NCBI GenBank assembly: GCA_026419775.2
Contig: JAOPGA020000809.1
Location: forward strand, 1-49,042
Source of the DNA: Acrasis kona
Lineage: Eukaryota; Heterolobosea; Eutetramitea; Acrasida; Acrasidae
Length of the DNA stretch: 49,042 nt
Reading direction: 5' to 3'
Of this stretch, positions 11,311 through 20,382 are shown piece after piece (the first letter of the stretch is position 1; each line of letters begins with the position of its first letter). Position numbers and translations under genes: made by a program. The notes beneath the pieces were generated by a model. It was not told the DNA's origin and did not search any database. It was given only the letters and a program-made list of their open reading frames with translations.

Positions 11311-12870
11311 TTAAACAAAATTTCTCATTGGGTCTTCAGACATGATTTTCGTCCTTTTGTATTGTTCGTACTCTTCACTTGTAATGTCACTGCCTGGTAA
11401 CTTTCTCTCTGTCTCTCTATCCTTTTTATTTGATGGAGAGTTCTTCCTTTTTCTTTTCTTGTTTGGTTTTTCATCTTCTTCACTACTTGACGAAGAGTAG
11501 TCAGATGAGTCCGAACTCTGGGCAGATTGTATTTTTTGATCCTGTTCAATTTTCTGAACAGCAACTTCTGAAACACCTTCTGGTATTTTGACAGGATTTG
11601 ATGAAACAACAGGAGTTTCAACTTGTCCTGTACACTCCACTTCCCTTTTGCCACATTGTTGACAACAAGCATAACCCCATTGTTTATTTTTATACAAACT
11701 TCCCCATACACTAGTGTGACCGTTCATAAACAAATCTTCTTCATATTTACTCTTCTTGATGGCTCTGGGACGACCTGCTACTACACGTCCATCTCTAGAA
11801 TATTGAACATAATTTTCTGTTTCTGCTAATTGTTCAATTTCTTGAGGCTTTTGCAAGTACTGCTCCCCTCCATACTTGTCAAACATTATTTTGCGTTGCT
11901 CCTCTAATTGAGCTTGTTTCTTTCGTTCAAAATCCTTAAAAGAAAGTTCAGCCTGAGACGGGATACCAACCATGTGGACATCTTCACCATGCTCGCTAGC
12001 ATCGTATGCATATTTCTGCACGTTAATAAAGTTCTGGAATTGACCTGTACGGCGTGCAGCATTGTCGCCGGCAAATACAGTATTCTCTGCAGGAAGATCC
12101 GGAAGTGGATTTTCACGCATAGAATGAGTCTTAGGATCATAATGAGCAGAGTCATCCTCTAGATTATACAAGTACTTTGCGATATCCTCACGAATACGCA
12201 AGTTTTTGGAAGAAGTTTTGTTTTTAGGATTAACACCGGAGAAAACAGCAGTAGAACCCTCGGCCTCACGTTCGTCCTGATCAACCATCTCTTCGTTGTC
12301 AGAATCCGAACTGTCGTCATCCTTTGATAATTTTTCTTTATTTAACATTTTTTTGTTCATTAATTTTGTTTTGACTTTTTGCCTCTCTTCATCAATTTTT
12401 TGAAATCGTTCAATTGTTTCTTGATGTAGTGCAGGATCGTATCCATTCCATCTATCTCTCTTACCGTCATAATCTAATTGTACATGTGTAACCACTTCAT
12501 CCGCCTCGAAGTTCTTTCCGGTTAGTTTGGCACCTTTCCTACGAGGCCTCTCCACACAATCTTTTGTTTTGTGACTAATCGCGCCACAATTCTCGCAGGC
12601 TCCTTTTCTAAAGTGTGTGACAGTTTGCGCTACTCTGGCACCTTTTTGGTACCATGTATTATCGGGTCCTTCCTTATCATCTTTGCGTTGATGATGTAAT
12701 GATGGGACTCCTTTATTTAAATACCAGGGGGCTTTTGCAATGTATTGGGGTATATGAGGATTGATATCACGTCCTTCTTCATCCTTTTCTGGCTCGGCTG
12801 TTCCTGCTTTTCTTGCCTCCTCGAGAGCCTTTTGTTGTTTGTAGTTGTCTCTTGCTTTGTCTGACGACAT
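11311..12870 (-). CDS. SLU7: pre-mRNA splicing factor SLU7
   Basis: A 519-aa protein from the ATG at 12870 (MSSDKARDNY). SLU7 acts in the second catalytic step of splicing, helping to choose the 3' splice site in the spliceosome. Evidence: the zinc knuckle CENCGAISHKTKDC with Cys92, Cys95, His100 and Cys105; the preceding PQYIAKAPWYLN block; the conserved ERPRRKGAKLTGKN and DGKRDRWNGYDP blocks directly after it; and a Lys/Ser/acidic C-terminal region with KKRKRK (nuclear localisation). The length is close to the fungal and animal proteins. The frame is open 37 codons further upstream, but that part has no family similarity, so I choose the internal ATG. No intron is visible. Confidence 0.93.
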   Translation of the reverse strand: MSSDKARDNYKQQKALEEARKAGTAEPEKDEEGRDINPHIPQYIAKAPWYLNKGVPSLHHQRKDDKEGPDNTWYQKGARVAQTVTHFRKGACENCGAISHKTKDCVERPRRKGAKLTGKNFEADEVVTHVQLDYDGKRDRWNGYDPALHQETIERFQKIDEERQKVKTKLMNKKMLNKEKLSKDDDSSDSDNEEMVDQDEREAEGSTAVFSGVNPKNKTSSKNLRIREDIAKYLYNLEDDSAHYDPKTHSMRENPLPDLPAENTVFAGDNAARRTGQFQNFINVQKYAYDASEHGEDVHMVGIPSQAELSFKDFERKKQAQLEEQRKIMFDKYGGEQYLQKPQEIEQLAETENYVQYSRDGRVVAGRPRAIKKSKYEEDLFMNGHTSVWGSLYKNKQWGYACCQQCGKREVECTGQVETPVVSSNPVKIPEGVSEVAVQKIEQDQKIQSAQSSDSSDYSSSSSEEDEKPNKKRKRKNSPSNKKDRETERKLPGSDITSEEYEQYKRTKIMSEDPMRNFV

Positions 12871-13021
12871 GAATAAATTGAAGATATTACAATATAATGA
12901 GTTGACTGAGTATTGAAACAAACTCTCTGCAGAACATACACCTTCAACCAACAGCGTAATCCTCAACACCAACAAAATCAAAAAGTAAGTAAAATTAATT
13001 TATCGCTTTATTTACACGTTC

Positions 13022-14080
13022 TTATAATAATTTAAACAGTCTTGTACCATCCTGCTTATCGACACCATACAGTCCCTTGTTGTTTGACCCGATTGCAAGT
13101 AACTTATGCATTCCATGCGTCTGCTTACATGACTCAAACTTATCAGGTATTAACTGTGTTGGGTTCCATTTAACTTTCATAAGACACCCGTCAGTCTTCC
13201 TAATACCATACACAACATTATCTGATCCATCATAACTAACACATATATCCGTTAATTGTGTACCTGGATAACCTCTCCACTCTCCAGTGTTCCAGTTGTA
13301 CCTTTGAGGTTCACCACTCACTGTGAGTCCCCAAAGTTCGTTATTCTTTATTAGTGCTTTTCTCTTTTCATGCATTACTGTAATCTTTTTGAAGCAACTT
13401 GGTTGTAAACAAAGTCTCCTCCATCCAGCAATTCTTCTACCCAGGGACCATCTTCTGGACGTGTCAATGTAAATTACATCTCCGACCTCATCTAGTGCAT
13501 AAAGTAGATTATGGGAAGCAGCAGTGATACATTTTATTTTTTGCATGTCTCCATCGAAGGCTGGTTCGAAAACATGTCCGTTGAAGCTCTTGGTGAGTGG
13601 ATCATCTTCATGATGGTACACCTGAGGAGTGTGCTTTGATACGGGGTTCTTTATTCTATATAGTTGGTGGTCGCTTGCACTTATGCCGAAAATGTGCCCT
13701 TTTTCTGTAACTTCGAAGTCGAGGAACCGCATGTTGTCGGCCACCTTGAAGTAACTCCATACTAGGCCACTAAGTTTGTTTTCCATCGAGCGGAATATCC
13801 TTCCTCCTATGTTCATGCCCCAAATCTCGTCCTTTACCAAACAAATCTTGGTCATGTCTGTATTCATCTCTTCTCTTTCTTCATTATATAGCAGATCGTT
13901 GTGGGCTGTGCATAATAATTCTTCGTGGGATATGTCATCAGGGTCGGTAGAAAACTCTCTTTTAAATTCGGTTCGTACAAGGCTGTTCTCTATAAGTATC
14001 TTTTGTTTAGGTACTGTGGTGCTACCAGGTGGTGCAAACTCTGATGCTAAGTTATCAAAAAAGTGATCGTATTCGTTCAT
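13022..14080 (-). CDS. tectonin-like beta-propeller protein
   Basis: A 352-aa protein starting MNEYDHFFDN. An N-terminal acidic leader of about 70 residues is followed by repeats of about 45 residues built as WG/YG-(I/L)...(G)-(V/K/R)-hydrophobic-R..W/N, for example EIWGMNIGGRIFRS, NELWGLTVSGEPQRYNW and GLYGVDKQDGTRLFKLL. This repeat style is that of tectonin/TECPR propellers, which in amoebae include secreted or cytosolic lectin-like proteins. There is no signal peptide, so it is probably cytosolic. The ligand is unknown. The ATG at 14080 is chosen because the upstream extension has no Met. Confidence 0.6.
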   Translation of the reverse strand: MNEYDHFFDNLASEFAPPGSTTVPKQKILIENSLVRTEFKREFSTDPDDISHEELLCTAHNDLLYNEEREEMNTDMTKICLVKDEIWGMNIGGRIFRSMENKLSGLVWSYFKVADNMRFLDFEVTEKGHIFGISASDHQLYRIKNPVSKHTPQVYHHEDDPLTKSFNGHVFEPAFDGDMQKIKCITAASHNLLYALDEVGDVIYIDTSRRWSLGRRIAGWRRLCLQPSCFKKITVMHEKRKALIKNNELWGLTVSGEPQRYNWNTGEWRGYPGTQLTDICVSYDGSDNVVYGIRKTDGCLMKVKWNPTQLIPDKFESCKQTHGMHKLLAIGSNNKGLYGVDKQDGTRLFKLL

Positions 14081-14144
14081 TGCTATTGTTGTTTTGTGAA
14101 TATTCGGATTCACAATGACAGTTTAAAAATAAAGGAGAGGTTAT

Positions 14145-14169
14145 TTTTAGAAGACAATATCTTCTAAAA
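14145..14169. repeat. short perfect hairpin
   Basis: TTTTAGAAGA, a 5-nt loop (CAATA) and the exact complement. It lies between the tectonin-like gene and the stop of the AlkB gene. It could be a 3'-end or regulatory hairpin; the function is not shown by the sequence. Confidence 0.4.
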
Positions 14170-14309
14170 GTAGATTTTTAGAGATTACAACTTTATTGAA
14201 TCTCCGAAGTTTAAATAAGATGCGGATGAAACTGCACTTTTATAAGGGTTTTCAATCTTCAGAGCAATCGTTCGTATGGAAACAAACGATCTAGATTTTG
14301 AAAACACAT

Positions 14310-15104
14310 TTATTGTGATGTTCCATTATCCGTTGCTATGGACACCATTTTATTATTTTTAAACATGAACGGTTCAGAATCAGGGCCATTCCGTCTACCA
14401 TATGCATCAGTGGTCATACTTCTAAATGTAAAGTTAATTCTCGGGTGATGTAATTTATTCAAAGACCTAGCTGGAACCGAATGTTGCCAAGCAGACTGCG
14501 TCGTACCCTTCATAATTAACAAATCCCCATTACCAAGAAAAAATGTCTTCTTGTCCTTGTGGTCTTCTATTCTGCGTAATAAAAACTCTCTCGCACCACC
14601 TATGGACAAGGAAGCTATTGCAGAGTTCTCGTCCACCTCCTTATCGCTGTGATACCCTATATGGTCAGAACCATCAATGTAAAGGTTGAGCAGAACAAAA
14701 TTGTATTCGGCATTTGTGGCTTCTTTGATAATTTTCAAAGTAGACTCGAGCCCATCAGGGAATTGAGGAGAGTTTAAATCAAAGTGTGTTTGGAATCGAG
14801 CATATGGTAGGTACTGCTGTTTATTTCTATCATAGTATGCATGCTTGTACCAAACTAGATGATTCAAGCAGAATTCATAAAGAATGTTGCAGTATGATTT
14901 TGGTAAAAATCTTTCGAAATAATCTACATCCAAACCATTCTCTACAAACGATTTGTAGTTTTTTAAATTGCATCGGTTGAACTCAAAACCATCTACATCT
15001 TGGCGAATCTTCTTCTTGGGCGATTCCACATCAACATCCACGACACCTTCCTCAACAAAATCGCGTTTTTTGAAGAATTTATTCAAGCTTGTCTGTTTGA
15101 GCAT
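14310..15104 (-). CDS. AlkB-family 2-oxoglutarate/Fe(II) dioxygenase (ALKBH2/3-like) with PIP box
   Basis: A 264-aa protein. ALKBH2/3 enzymes remove 1-methyladenine and 3-methylcytosine from DNA (or RNA) by oxidative demethylation. Visible signature: the metal-binding His and Asp in IGYHSDKE; the second metal His in AWQHSVP; the 2-oxoglutarate Arg in PRINFTFR; the ASLSIGGAREFLLRR strand; and the nucleotide-recognition PYARFQTHFD region. Residues 4-11 read QTSLNKFF, which fits the PCNA-interacting-protein box (Q-x-x-L-x-x-F-F) exactly. A basic stretch (PKKKIRQD) then looks like a nuclear signal. This places the enzyme at replication forks by inference. The length fits the family. No intron seen. 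Confidence 0.9.
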   Translation of the reverse strand: MLKQTSLNKFFKKRDFVEEGVVDVDVESPKKKIRQDVDGFEFNRCNLKNYKSFVENGLDVDYFERFLPKSYCNILYEFCLNHLVWYKHAYYDRNKQQYLPYARFQTHFDLNSPQFPDGLESTLKIIKEATNAEYNFVLLNLYIDGSDHIGYHSDKEVDENSAIASLSIGGAREFLLRRIEDHKDKKTFFLGNGDLLIMKGTTQSAWQHSVPARSLNKLHHPRINFTFRSMTTDAYGRRNGPDSEPFMFKNNKMVSIATDNGTSQ

Positions 15105-15342
15105 TGTTGTGATTCACTTCAAGTTCTTGTTTGAGTTACTAAACGTACATATTCGTTGTAAAGTTTAAAACCTTTTTCACTTGTATGCAATGTCTTTGTT
15201 GAATCTCAAAAGCCAATAGACTTTAGTTACTTAATCTGGTACAATTACTGCGGTTGAGGGTTTTTCAATTTTTTGATTGACTTATGTTCTGACTTTGACA
15301 AGACAAAATTCGTTAATATCCGACGTTGATTATTATGAAGAA

Positions 15343-16062
15343 ATGAAACTACTCAAGGTACTTAAAAAGTTACTGCCAAGAAGAAGAAAAGTTTGCAGTG
15401 ATAATAATGCACCAAAGCTAAGTCTACCAAGTGCAGCACTGGAGAAGAAGACAAAGAGGGGGAAAGACATTTTGTCAGATGTTCGGAGCCTAAGTTCTCC
15501 TGGTTGTTCCCCTAGGCACAGTTTTAGTAGAGAAATTGACTTTGAGGAACTTAACCAAGTGCACATAAAGTCTCCAACATTAGATTGTGCATTGGATGAT
15601 ATATTTGAGGGACAAATTAGCTATGACGAACCATACCACGTACAGCATGTAGACAAGAGACTTCTAACTCTATGTGACAACAACAAGGTTACATTGTCGA
15701 CTAAACGCGAAAGTCAAATAGGTAAACAAACATGGATGTTTGATTCCAAAGGATACATTCGCAGCCATTCTGATAATGATGTTGTACTAGAGGTAAGAAA
15801 CGGTCAAGTGCAGGGTGGCATAGTTGTAACTAAAACTGAAGAGAGGAGTGAGGATGATGATATAATTGAACAAAACTTCAATGTCACATACATAAACACA
15901 TCTACTGGGTCTGAAGATAAATTAATTAATCTAGGAAATAACAACAAACTCATAGTAGGCGAGAGTAAAAGAGTGAATGGCAAACTTGTACTCCACGTTG
16001 TGAACAAAGAGAGCTCAATCCAATGTACATGGCGAATGAGAAAGATGACAATGTCCCAATAA
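15343..16062 (+). CDS. possible ricin-type beta-trefoil protein
   Basis: A 239-aa protein from ATG 15343 (MKLLKVLKKL). The first 80 residues are basic and Ser-rich, with likely phosphosites. The C-terminal 150 residues resemble a beta-trefoil: a QTWMFDSKGYIRSHSDNDVV block followed by LEVRNGQ...GGIVV, and a final CTWRMRKM strand, as in ricin B-like or fascin-like repeats. Only one to two repeat units are convincing. There is no signal peptide. Ligand unknown. The frame is open 22 codons further upstream without ATG, so a first exon upstream cannot be excluded. Confidence 0.5.
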   Translation: MKLLKVLKKLLPRRRKVCSDNNAPKLSLPSAALEKKTKRGKDILSDVRSLSSPGCSPRHSFSREIDFEELNQVHIKSPTLDCALDDIFEGQISYDEPYHVQHVDKRLLTLCDNNKVTLSTKRESQIGKQTWMFDSKGYIRSHSDNDVVLEVRNGQVQGGIVVTKTEERSEDDDIIEQNFNVTYINTSTGSEDKLINLGNNNKLIVGESKRVNGKLVLHVVNKESSIQCTWRMRKMTMSQ

Positions 16063-16340
16063 ATCTGTATTATATTATTCCCTCAAATTGCGATGTTTAT
16101 TTTGATATCTTGTATTCGTTGTCTTTACTGCTATAAATAAGTCGAAAATCAAGTATCATCTGGAGAAAATTCCAAGAAATAGGACAGTGTCTGCTTGTCC
16201 ATGTTGCTTGGTATATTGTTACGCGAGGTTGTTTAAAACCTTCCAATCAAAAGAGAGGGTAACCAGAGGTTTAAGTTCTGAACAGTTCGAAATCAGAAGA
16301 GGATGACGTTTGACATTTGAGAAAACACAACGATCATCAG

Positions 16341-18170
16341 ATGTACAACCTCGTCCGCAAGAAGAAGCAACATGAGAAGCATTCAAAAACAATTATAAAG
16401 GGCGGAAAGTTCATTAAACACGGAAGAAAAGGAAAGCCTCACGAAAGATTTGTGAGTGCAAATTCAGCGCTTGATACGTTAACATGGAGGGAGGTTAGCA
16501 AAGCGAATGGAAGAAAGAACAGTTTTCCAATGGAATCATTCATAGATGTGAAAAAAGGGGCAGACTCTAAGGTGCTGCTAAGGTCCAAAAGCAAAGTTGA
16601 CCACACAACATGTTTGTATTTGGTCGGAACAACAAGAACATTAGACCTCCAAACAAACTCAGAGACAGAACGCGACGAGTGGTATGAAGTTTTCAGTAGT
16701 ATTATAGACAACGAGCAAGCAAAGAAAAATGATGATAGGTACCATGAACAGCAAGACATCATTGCCAGAATTCTCAAGACGTTGAGTACTTTTACATTCG
16801 ATGTAGAATCGTCAACATGGAAAATTAGCAAGGTCCTTACAAAAAATGCCAAGTTCACCGACCAGGACATTACCAACTGCGCCATGTCACTTGATGGGAA
16901 TACTGTTTTAACACACCTCGATCTAAGCGGAATAGGTCTTTCCGATTATGGCCTAAACCAAATATCAACCTACTTGTGTCCTAATTTAGTTACGTTGGTA
17001 CTCTCGGACAACGATTTTGGGGATGATGGATTTATTGTATTTGCCGCGGCTCTTATTGAATGTAAACATTTGAAGACACTAGACTTTTCAAACAACAACA
17101 TTTCAGACAGAGGAATAGATGCTCTAGAGAAACCTCTTTCGGACAACAAAAGCGTGACGGAGCTAATCCTTGACAAGAACGACTTAGGAGACGAAGGCGC
17201 TATGGTGTTTTGTGATATTTTAAAAACAAATAAAACTCTTAAAACTCTGTCTTTGAACTACAACCAAATATCTTCCGAAGGCGCAAAGCGTCTGGCTGTT
17301 GCTTTGGAGAATAAAAACAATGGTCTTGAAAACTTGATGCTTGCAAGAAATGCGATTGTATTCCCAACAATCAATCATGATGATCCGAATCGCGATCAAG
17401 AACTTGAGGTGCAGTTGTTCTTAGCAGTCAACTCAAACAATTATGCACAAACCATCTTGCTGTCACTAAAAGGTTGCGACCCGAACGTTCAAAATGAAGA
17501 GGATGGAAGAACACCTCTTCATGTGAGTGCAATGAGAGGAAACATGCCGATGATTGAACTGCTAATGGACCATCCATCAATTGATTATGATTTGAGGGAC
17601 GACCAAGGATGCACACCAATATATTTGGCCGCAGAGAATTTAAAATATGACATTGTGAAGATGTTTTTAGAAAAGAATGTTGACTCAAAAATTGGCAACA
17701 ATAATAAAAAAACGATTTTACATTTGTTTGCCGAACAAGGTAACAAGGTTTTGATTAAAATGTTAATAGAGCAGTATCACCATGACTTGAATAGCACCAC
17801 AACCGATGAGTTGACACCATTACATTTAGCAAGTCAAAACCTACGAAGACCCGTTATTGAGTACCTTCTACAAAAAGACGAAGAAGAGAGAAAAGAGTTC
17901 TTCCAGAAGAATACTAGAGATGACGACATTGATCCAGACGAAGTCATAGCTTATGTGAATTGGCAAGATTCTCTAGGAGAGACCTGTCTGCACAAGGTAT
18001 TTAATAATAAGACTGTTGACATGGATTGTGCTAAATTACTTGTCCAAAGAGGAGCTGATGTGAGTCTAACCGATAACAAAGGAAGAACACCTATAGATAA
18101 CGCAGACGCTGCAACAAAAGAACTTTTATTGAACGAAAGCAGAAAGGCGATGGCACAACGACCAATGTAA
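16341..18170 (+). CDS. PH domain-leucine-rich repeat-ankyrin protein
   Basis: A 609-aa protein from ATG 16341 (MYNLVRKKKQ). Residues about 10-125 form a PH-like domain (GGKFIKHGRKGKP...TLDLQTNSETERDEWYEVFSSII) expected to bind phosphoinositides or a partner at membranes. Residues about 175-335 carry at least five ribonuclease-inhibitor-type leucine-rich repeats (LTHLDLSGIGLSDYGL, LVTLVLSDNDFGDDG, LKTLDFSNNNISDRG, VTELILDKNDLGDEG, LKTLSLNYNQISSEG). Residues about 375-605 hold ankyrin repeats (GRTPLHVSAMRGN, GCTPIYLAAENLK, LTPLHLASQNL, ETCLHKVFNNK, GRTPIDNA). This is a typical scaffold or signalling adaptor. The specific partner is unknown. The LRRs lie immediately before the ankyrin array without a long linker. 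Confidence 0.88.
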   Translation: MYNLVRKKKQHEKHSKTIIKGGKFIKHGRKGKPHERFVSANSALDTLTWREVSKANGRKNSFPMESFIDVKKGADSKVLLRSKSKVDHTTCLYLVGTTRTLDLQTNSETERDEWYEVFSSIIDNEQAKKNDDRYHEQQDIIARILKTLSTFTFDVESSTWKISKVLTKNAKFTDQDITNCAMSLDGNTVLTHLDLSGIGLSDYGLNQISTYLCPNLVTLVLSDNDFGDDGFIVFAAALIECKHLKTLDFSNNNISDRGIDALEKPLSDNKSVTELILDKNDLGDEGAMVFCDILKTNKTLKTLSLNYNQISSEGAKRLAVALENKNNGLENLMLARNAIVFPTINHDDPNRDQELEVQLFLAVNSNNYAQTILLSLKGCDPNVQNEEDGRTPLHVSAMRGNMPMIELLMDHPSIDYDLRDDQGCTPIYLAAENLKYDIVKMFLEKNVDSKIGNNNKKTILHLFAEQGNKVLIKMLIEQYHHDLNSTTTDELTPLHLASQNLRRPVIEYLLQKDEEERKEFFQKNTRDDDIDPDEVIAYVNWQDSLGETCLHKVFNNKTVDMDCAKLLVQRGADVSLTDNKGRTPIDNADAATKELLLNESRKAMAQRPM

Positions 18171-19035
18171 TTCAATAAAATTTTATAAAATACTTATGCT
18201 TGTTTGTTGCGTAATCATCAGGATGAAGGATATACGAATGTTCCAACAAAGATAGTATATCCTTCATCATATTGTTGGGTCTTCAGATAAGCTAACTATT
18301 GCATAAATGATGTATAGAATGTGTAAACTGCTTTTAAATTTAAAACATGTAACAATAATTATCCACCTAGAAGTTGTTCTGTGAGTGTTCTAAATACGCA
18401 AGAACATATTTAACGATATCGATATTGATTTTACTCTTGGTGACTAGTCTTGCTGCCTTTTTAGGAAGAAAAATAAGGATTCCTTATTTTCCTCATTTTT
18501 TTCTTGCGATTGTTTACAAAAATGAATAGAAAGTCAGAAAATGGCGACCTTGAATAGGGAGGTGATGAACAACAAAATTGGACTTAGATGATATATCTTC
18601 AAATATATTCTTGCATTATGAAACTTGATACTTGCTCAAGATTTTGAGCAAGCATGATTTTTAACTCTTTTCCAAGTCAGATTCTTTTATTGAATTCCAC
18701 TAATCAACTAACTGTATATATTATGTTGTCTGGATCATAATTTAACAATATTTGAGGCCTTCTTCAAATCAATCATTCACTGCATGCACTTTTTGAAAGT
18801 TCTCGTATGTTATTAAATTATAAAATATGATTGTGACCCGCGTAGGTAAGGAAGACGTTGATGTATATCTCTTAGACTGCCATCTGGGTATTGGTGCCCA
18901 AAATTTNTTTTGGTTTCAATCTACTCTTTATATACTGCTGTGATGGTGTGTGAAGTTTCAATCAATTTTATATTACCAATACGTCACTCTACAGGCGCCA
19001 GGGATTTGGACGATTGGAAAACAAGGAATTGTAAA
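18171..19035. other. AT-rich intergenic region
   Basis: About 860 bp with one hairpin (18222-18268), an ambiguous base (n) at 18907, and a CTACAG 3' splice-like site near 18995 that may mark an upstream exon or 5' UTR intron of the next gene. No ORF of note and no RNA gene recognised. Confidence 0.5.
18222..18268. repeat. 14-bp perfect inverted repeat (hairpin)
   Basis: GATGAAGGATATAC and its exact complement are separated by a 19-nt loop, 52 bp after the stop of the PH-LRR-ankyrin gene. It could fold in the 3' UTR. No known element matches it. Confidence 0.45.
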
Positions 19036-20307
19036 ATGAAGAACAAACCACTGTGGAGGAAATGGGAAGAGCTGATAAAACGAAACACAAGACTAATATT
19101 GGATGAATACAACGTTACGCACATTAGCGATACTACAGAATTTGATGATATTACAGGTAATGCATCATTTGTGCATCAAATTTCCTAAAACATTTCAGAA
19201 CTGGCCAGCGTGGTGTGCCAATGCCCAGTAACACTAATAAGTTTCATAGACTCTGAAAACAAGAACGTTCTATTCAAATCAAGAAAAGGGTTCGAGTTGG
19301 AGTCTGCCAAAGTCGAGAATCCAGAGGAGAACTTTTGTGTGCAATGTGTTTTGAGCAACAATGATTACTTTGAGGTGCCAGACTCATCAAAACACCCCAC
19401 TTTGAAAAACTCACCAGCAGCACAAGGTGGAGTAAAATTTTACTCTTCCATACCACTCGTGCTAGATGGAGAAAGATTAGGTTCCCTCTGTGTGATTGAC
19501 CATACACCAAAATCTGGTCTAACCGAATACCAAAGAGAGATCATGAGGAAGTTGGCGGCACAATTAGAATCACAATTGGCCTCTAGAAAATATCTTTTGG
19601 AAGTGATGAAAAAAGAACAAGAGTTAGAATTACATCAAAAGGAACTGAATAATCTTATTGGGACCATTTCTCACGACATTCGTCAGCCGCTGGGAAGCAT
19701 CATGATGGCAACAGAACTAGTGTTGAAAAGCAAGCTCAATCCCACACAACAACTACATTTATATAACATCATGGACAATGCAAAATTTCTCGAAGAATAC
19801 TTTGAACAAGCCTTAAGGTTCGTAAGAATTGAAGCTTCCCCAATTTCCGACCAAAACATGTTGTTGCAACAACAAAGTACATGGAGTCGAGAATATGAAT
19901 TAAGAAATGTAGCCGAACAACCAGAGTCTCCACCACGCCACAAGAGATTCCTGATTGCCGACGACAATGACACCATGATTAAATTAATGACTACACTACT
20001 TTCAAGAAGAGGTCATCATGTGACGAGTGTTAGTGATGGGTGTGAGTTATTGGACGTAATTAGACAAAAGGGCTTGACTTGTTTTGATGTTATACTTGCT
20101 GACGAGGAGATGCCAAAGATGAAGGGTAGTGATGCAATCAAACAGATACGTGATATGGAATCACTTTCAAATATACCTGTAAAAATAATTAGTACATCCG
20201 GTCATGCCGACCAGTCATTTGTTGATTTTATTAAAAAGTGTGGCGCAAGTATGTTGCTTAACAAGCCTTTCCGAACAAATCAATTTATAGATGCATGTGA
20301 AAATTAA
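19036..20307 (+). CDS. GAF-HisKA-receiver protein lacking an ATPase domain
   Basis: Two exons, 19036-19156 and 19199-20307 (42-nt intron), give 409 aa. GAF domain at about 40-170 (CPVTLISFID, YSSIPLVLDGERLGSLCVID). A dimerisation/phospho-acceptor helix follows, with His198 in ISHDIRQPLG. A receiver domain at about 285-405 has ADDND acidic pocket, phospho-acceptor Asp342 in ILADEEMP, and Lys in NKPF. Only about 30 residues of low-complexity linker separate the HisKA helices from the receiver. The HATPase_c catalytic domain (N, G1, F, G2 boxes, about 150 aa) is absent. It can therefore not autophosphorylate alone and may be a pseudo-kinase, a phosphotransfer intermediate or a decoy. The start is uncertain: ATG 19036 is used, but an upstream exon is possible. 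It is tail-to-tail with the MFS gene (75 bp). Confidence 0.82.
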
Positions 20308-20382
20308 AGAAACTAAGACATACCTGTACATTAAAAATATTTCAATTTATTCTAATCCATCTCCTGTTATATTATCAAGAGT

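Noticed and set aside
12871-12981. N-terminal extension of 37 residues on SLU7.
   Set aside because: The added part has no similarity to the family and the internal ATG gives the expected N-terminus.
14248-14304. Nested imperfect inverted repeats downstream of the AlkB stop.
   Set aside because: Arms are short and mismatched; in an AT-rich spacer this can occur by chance, so I do not list it as a feature.
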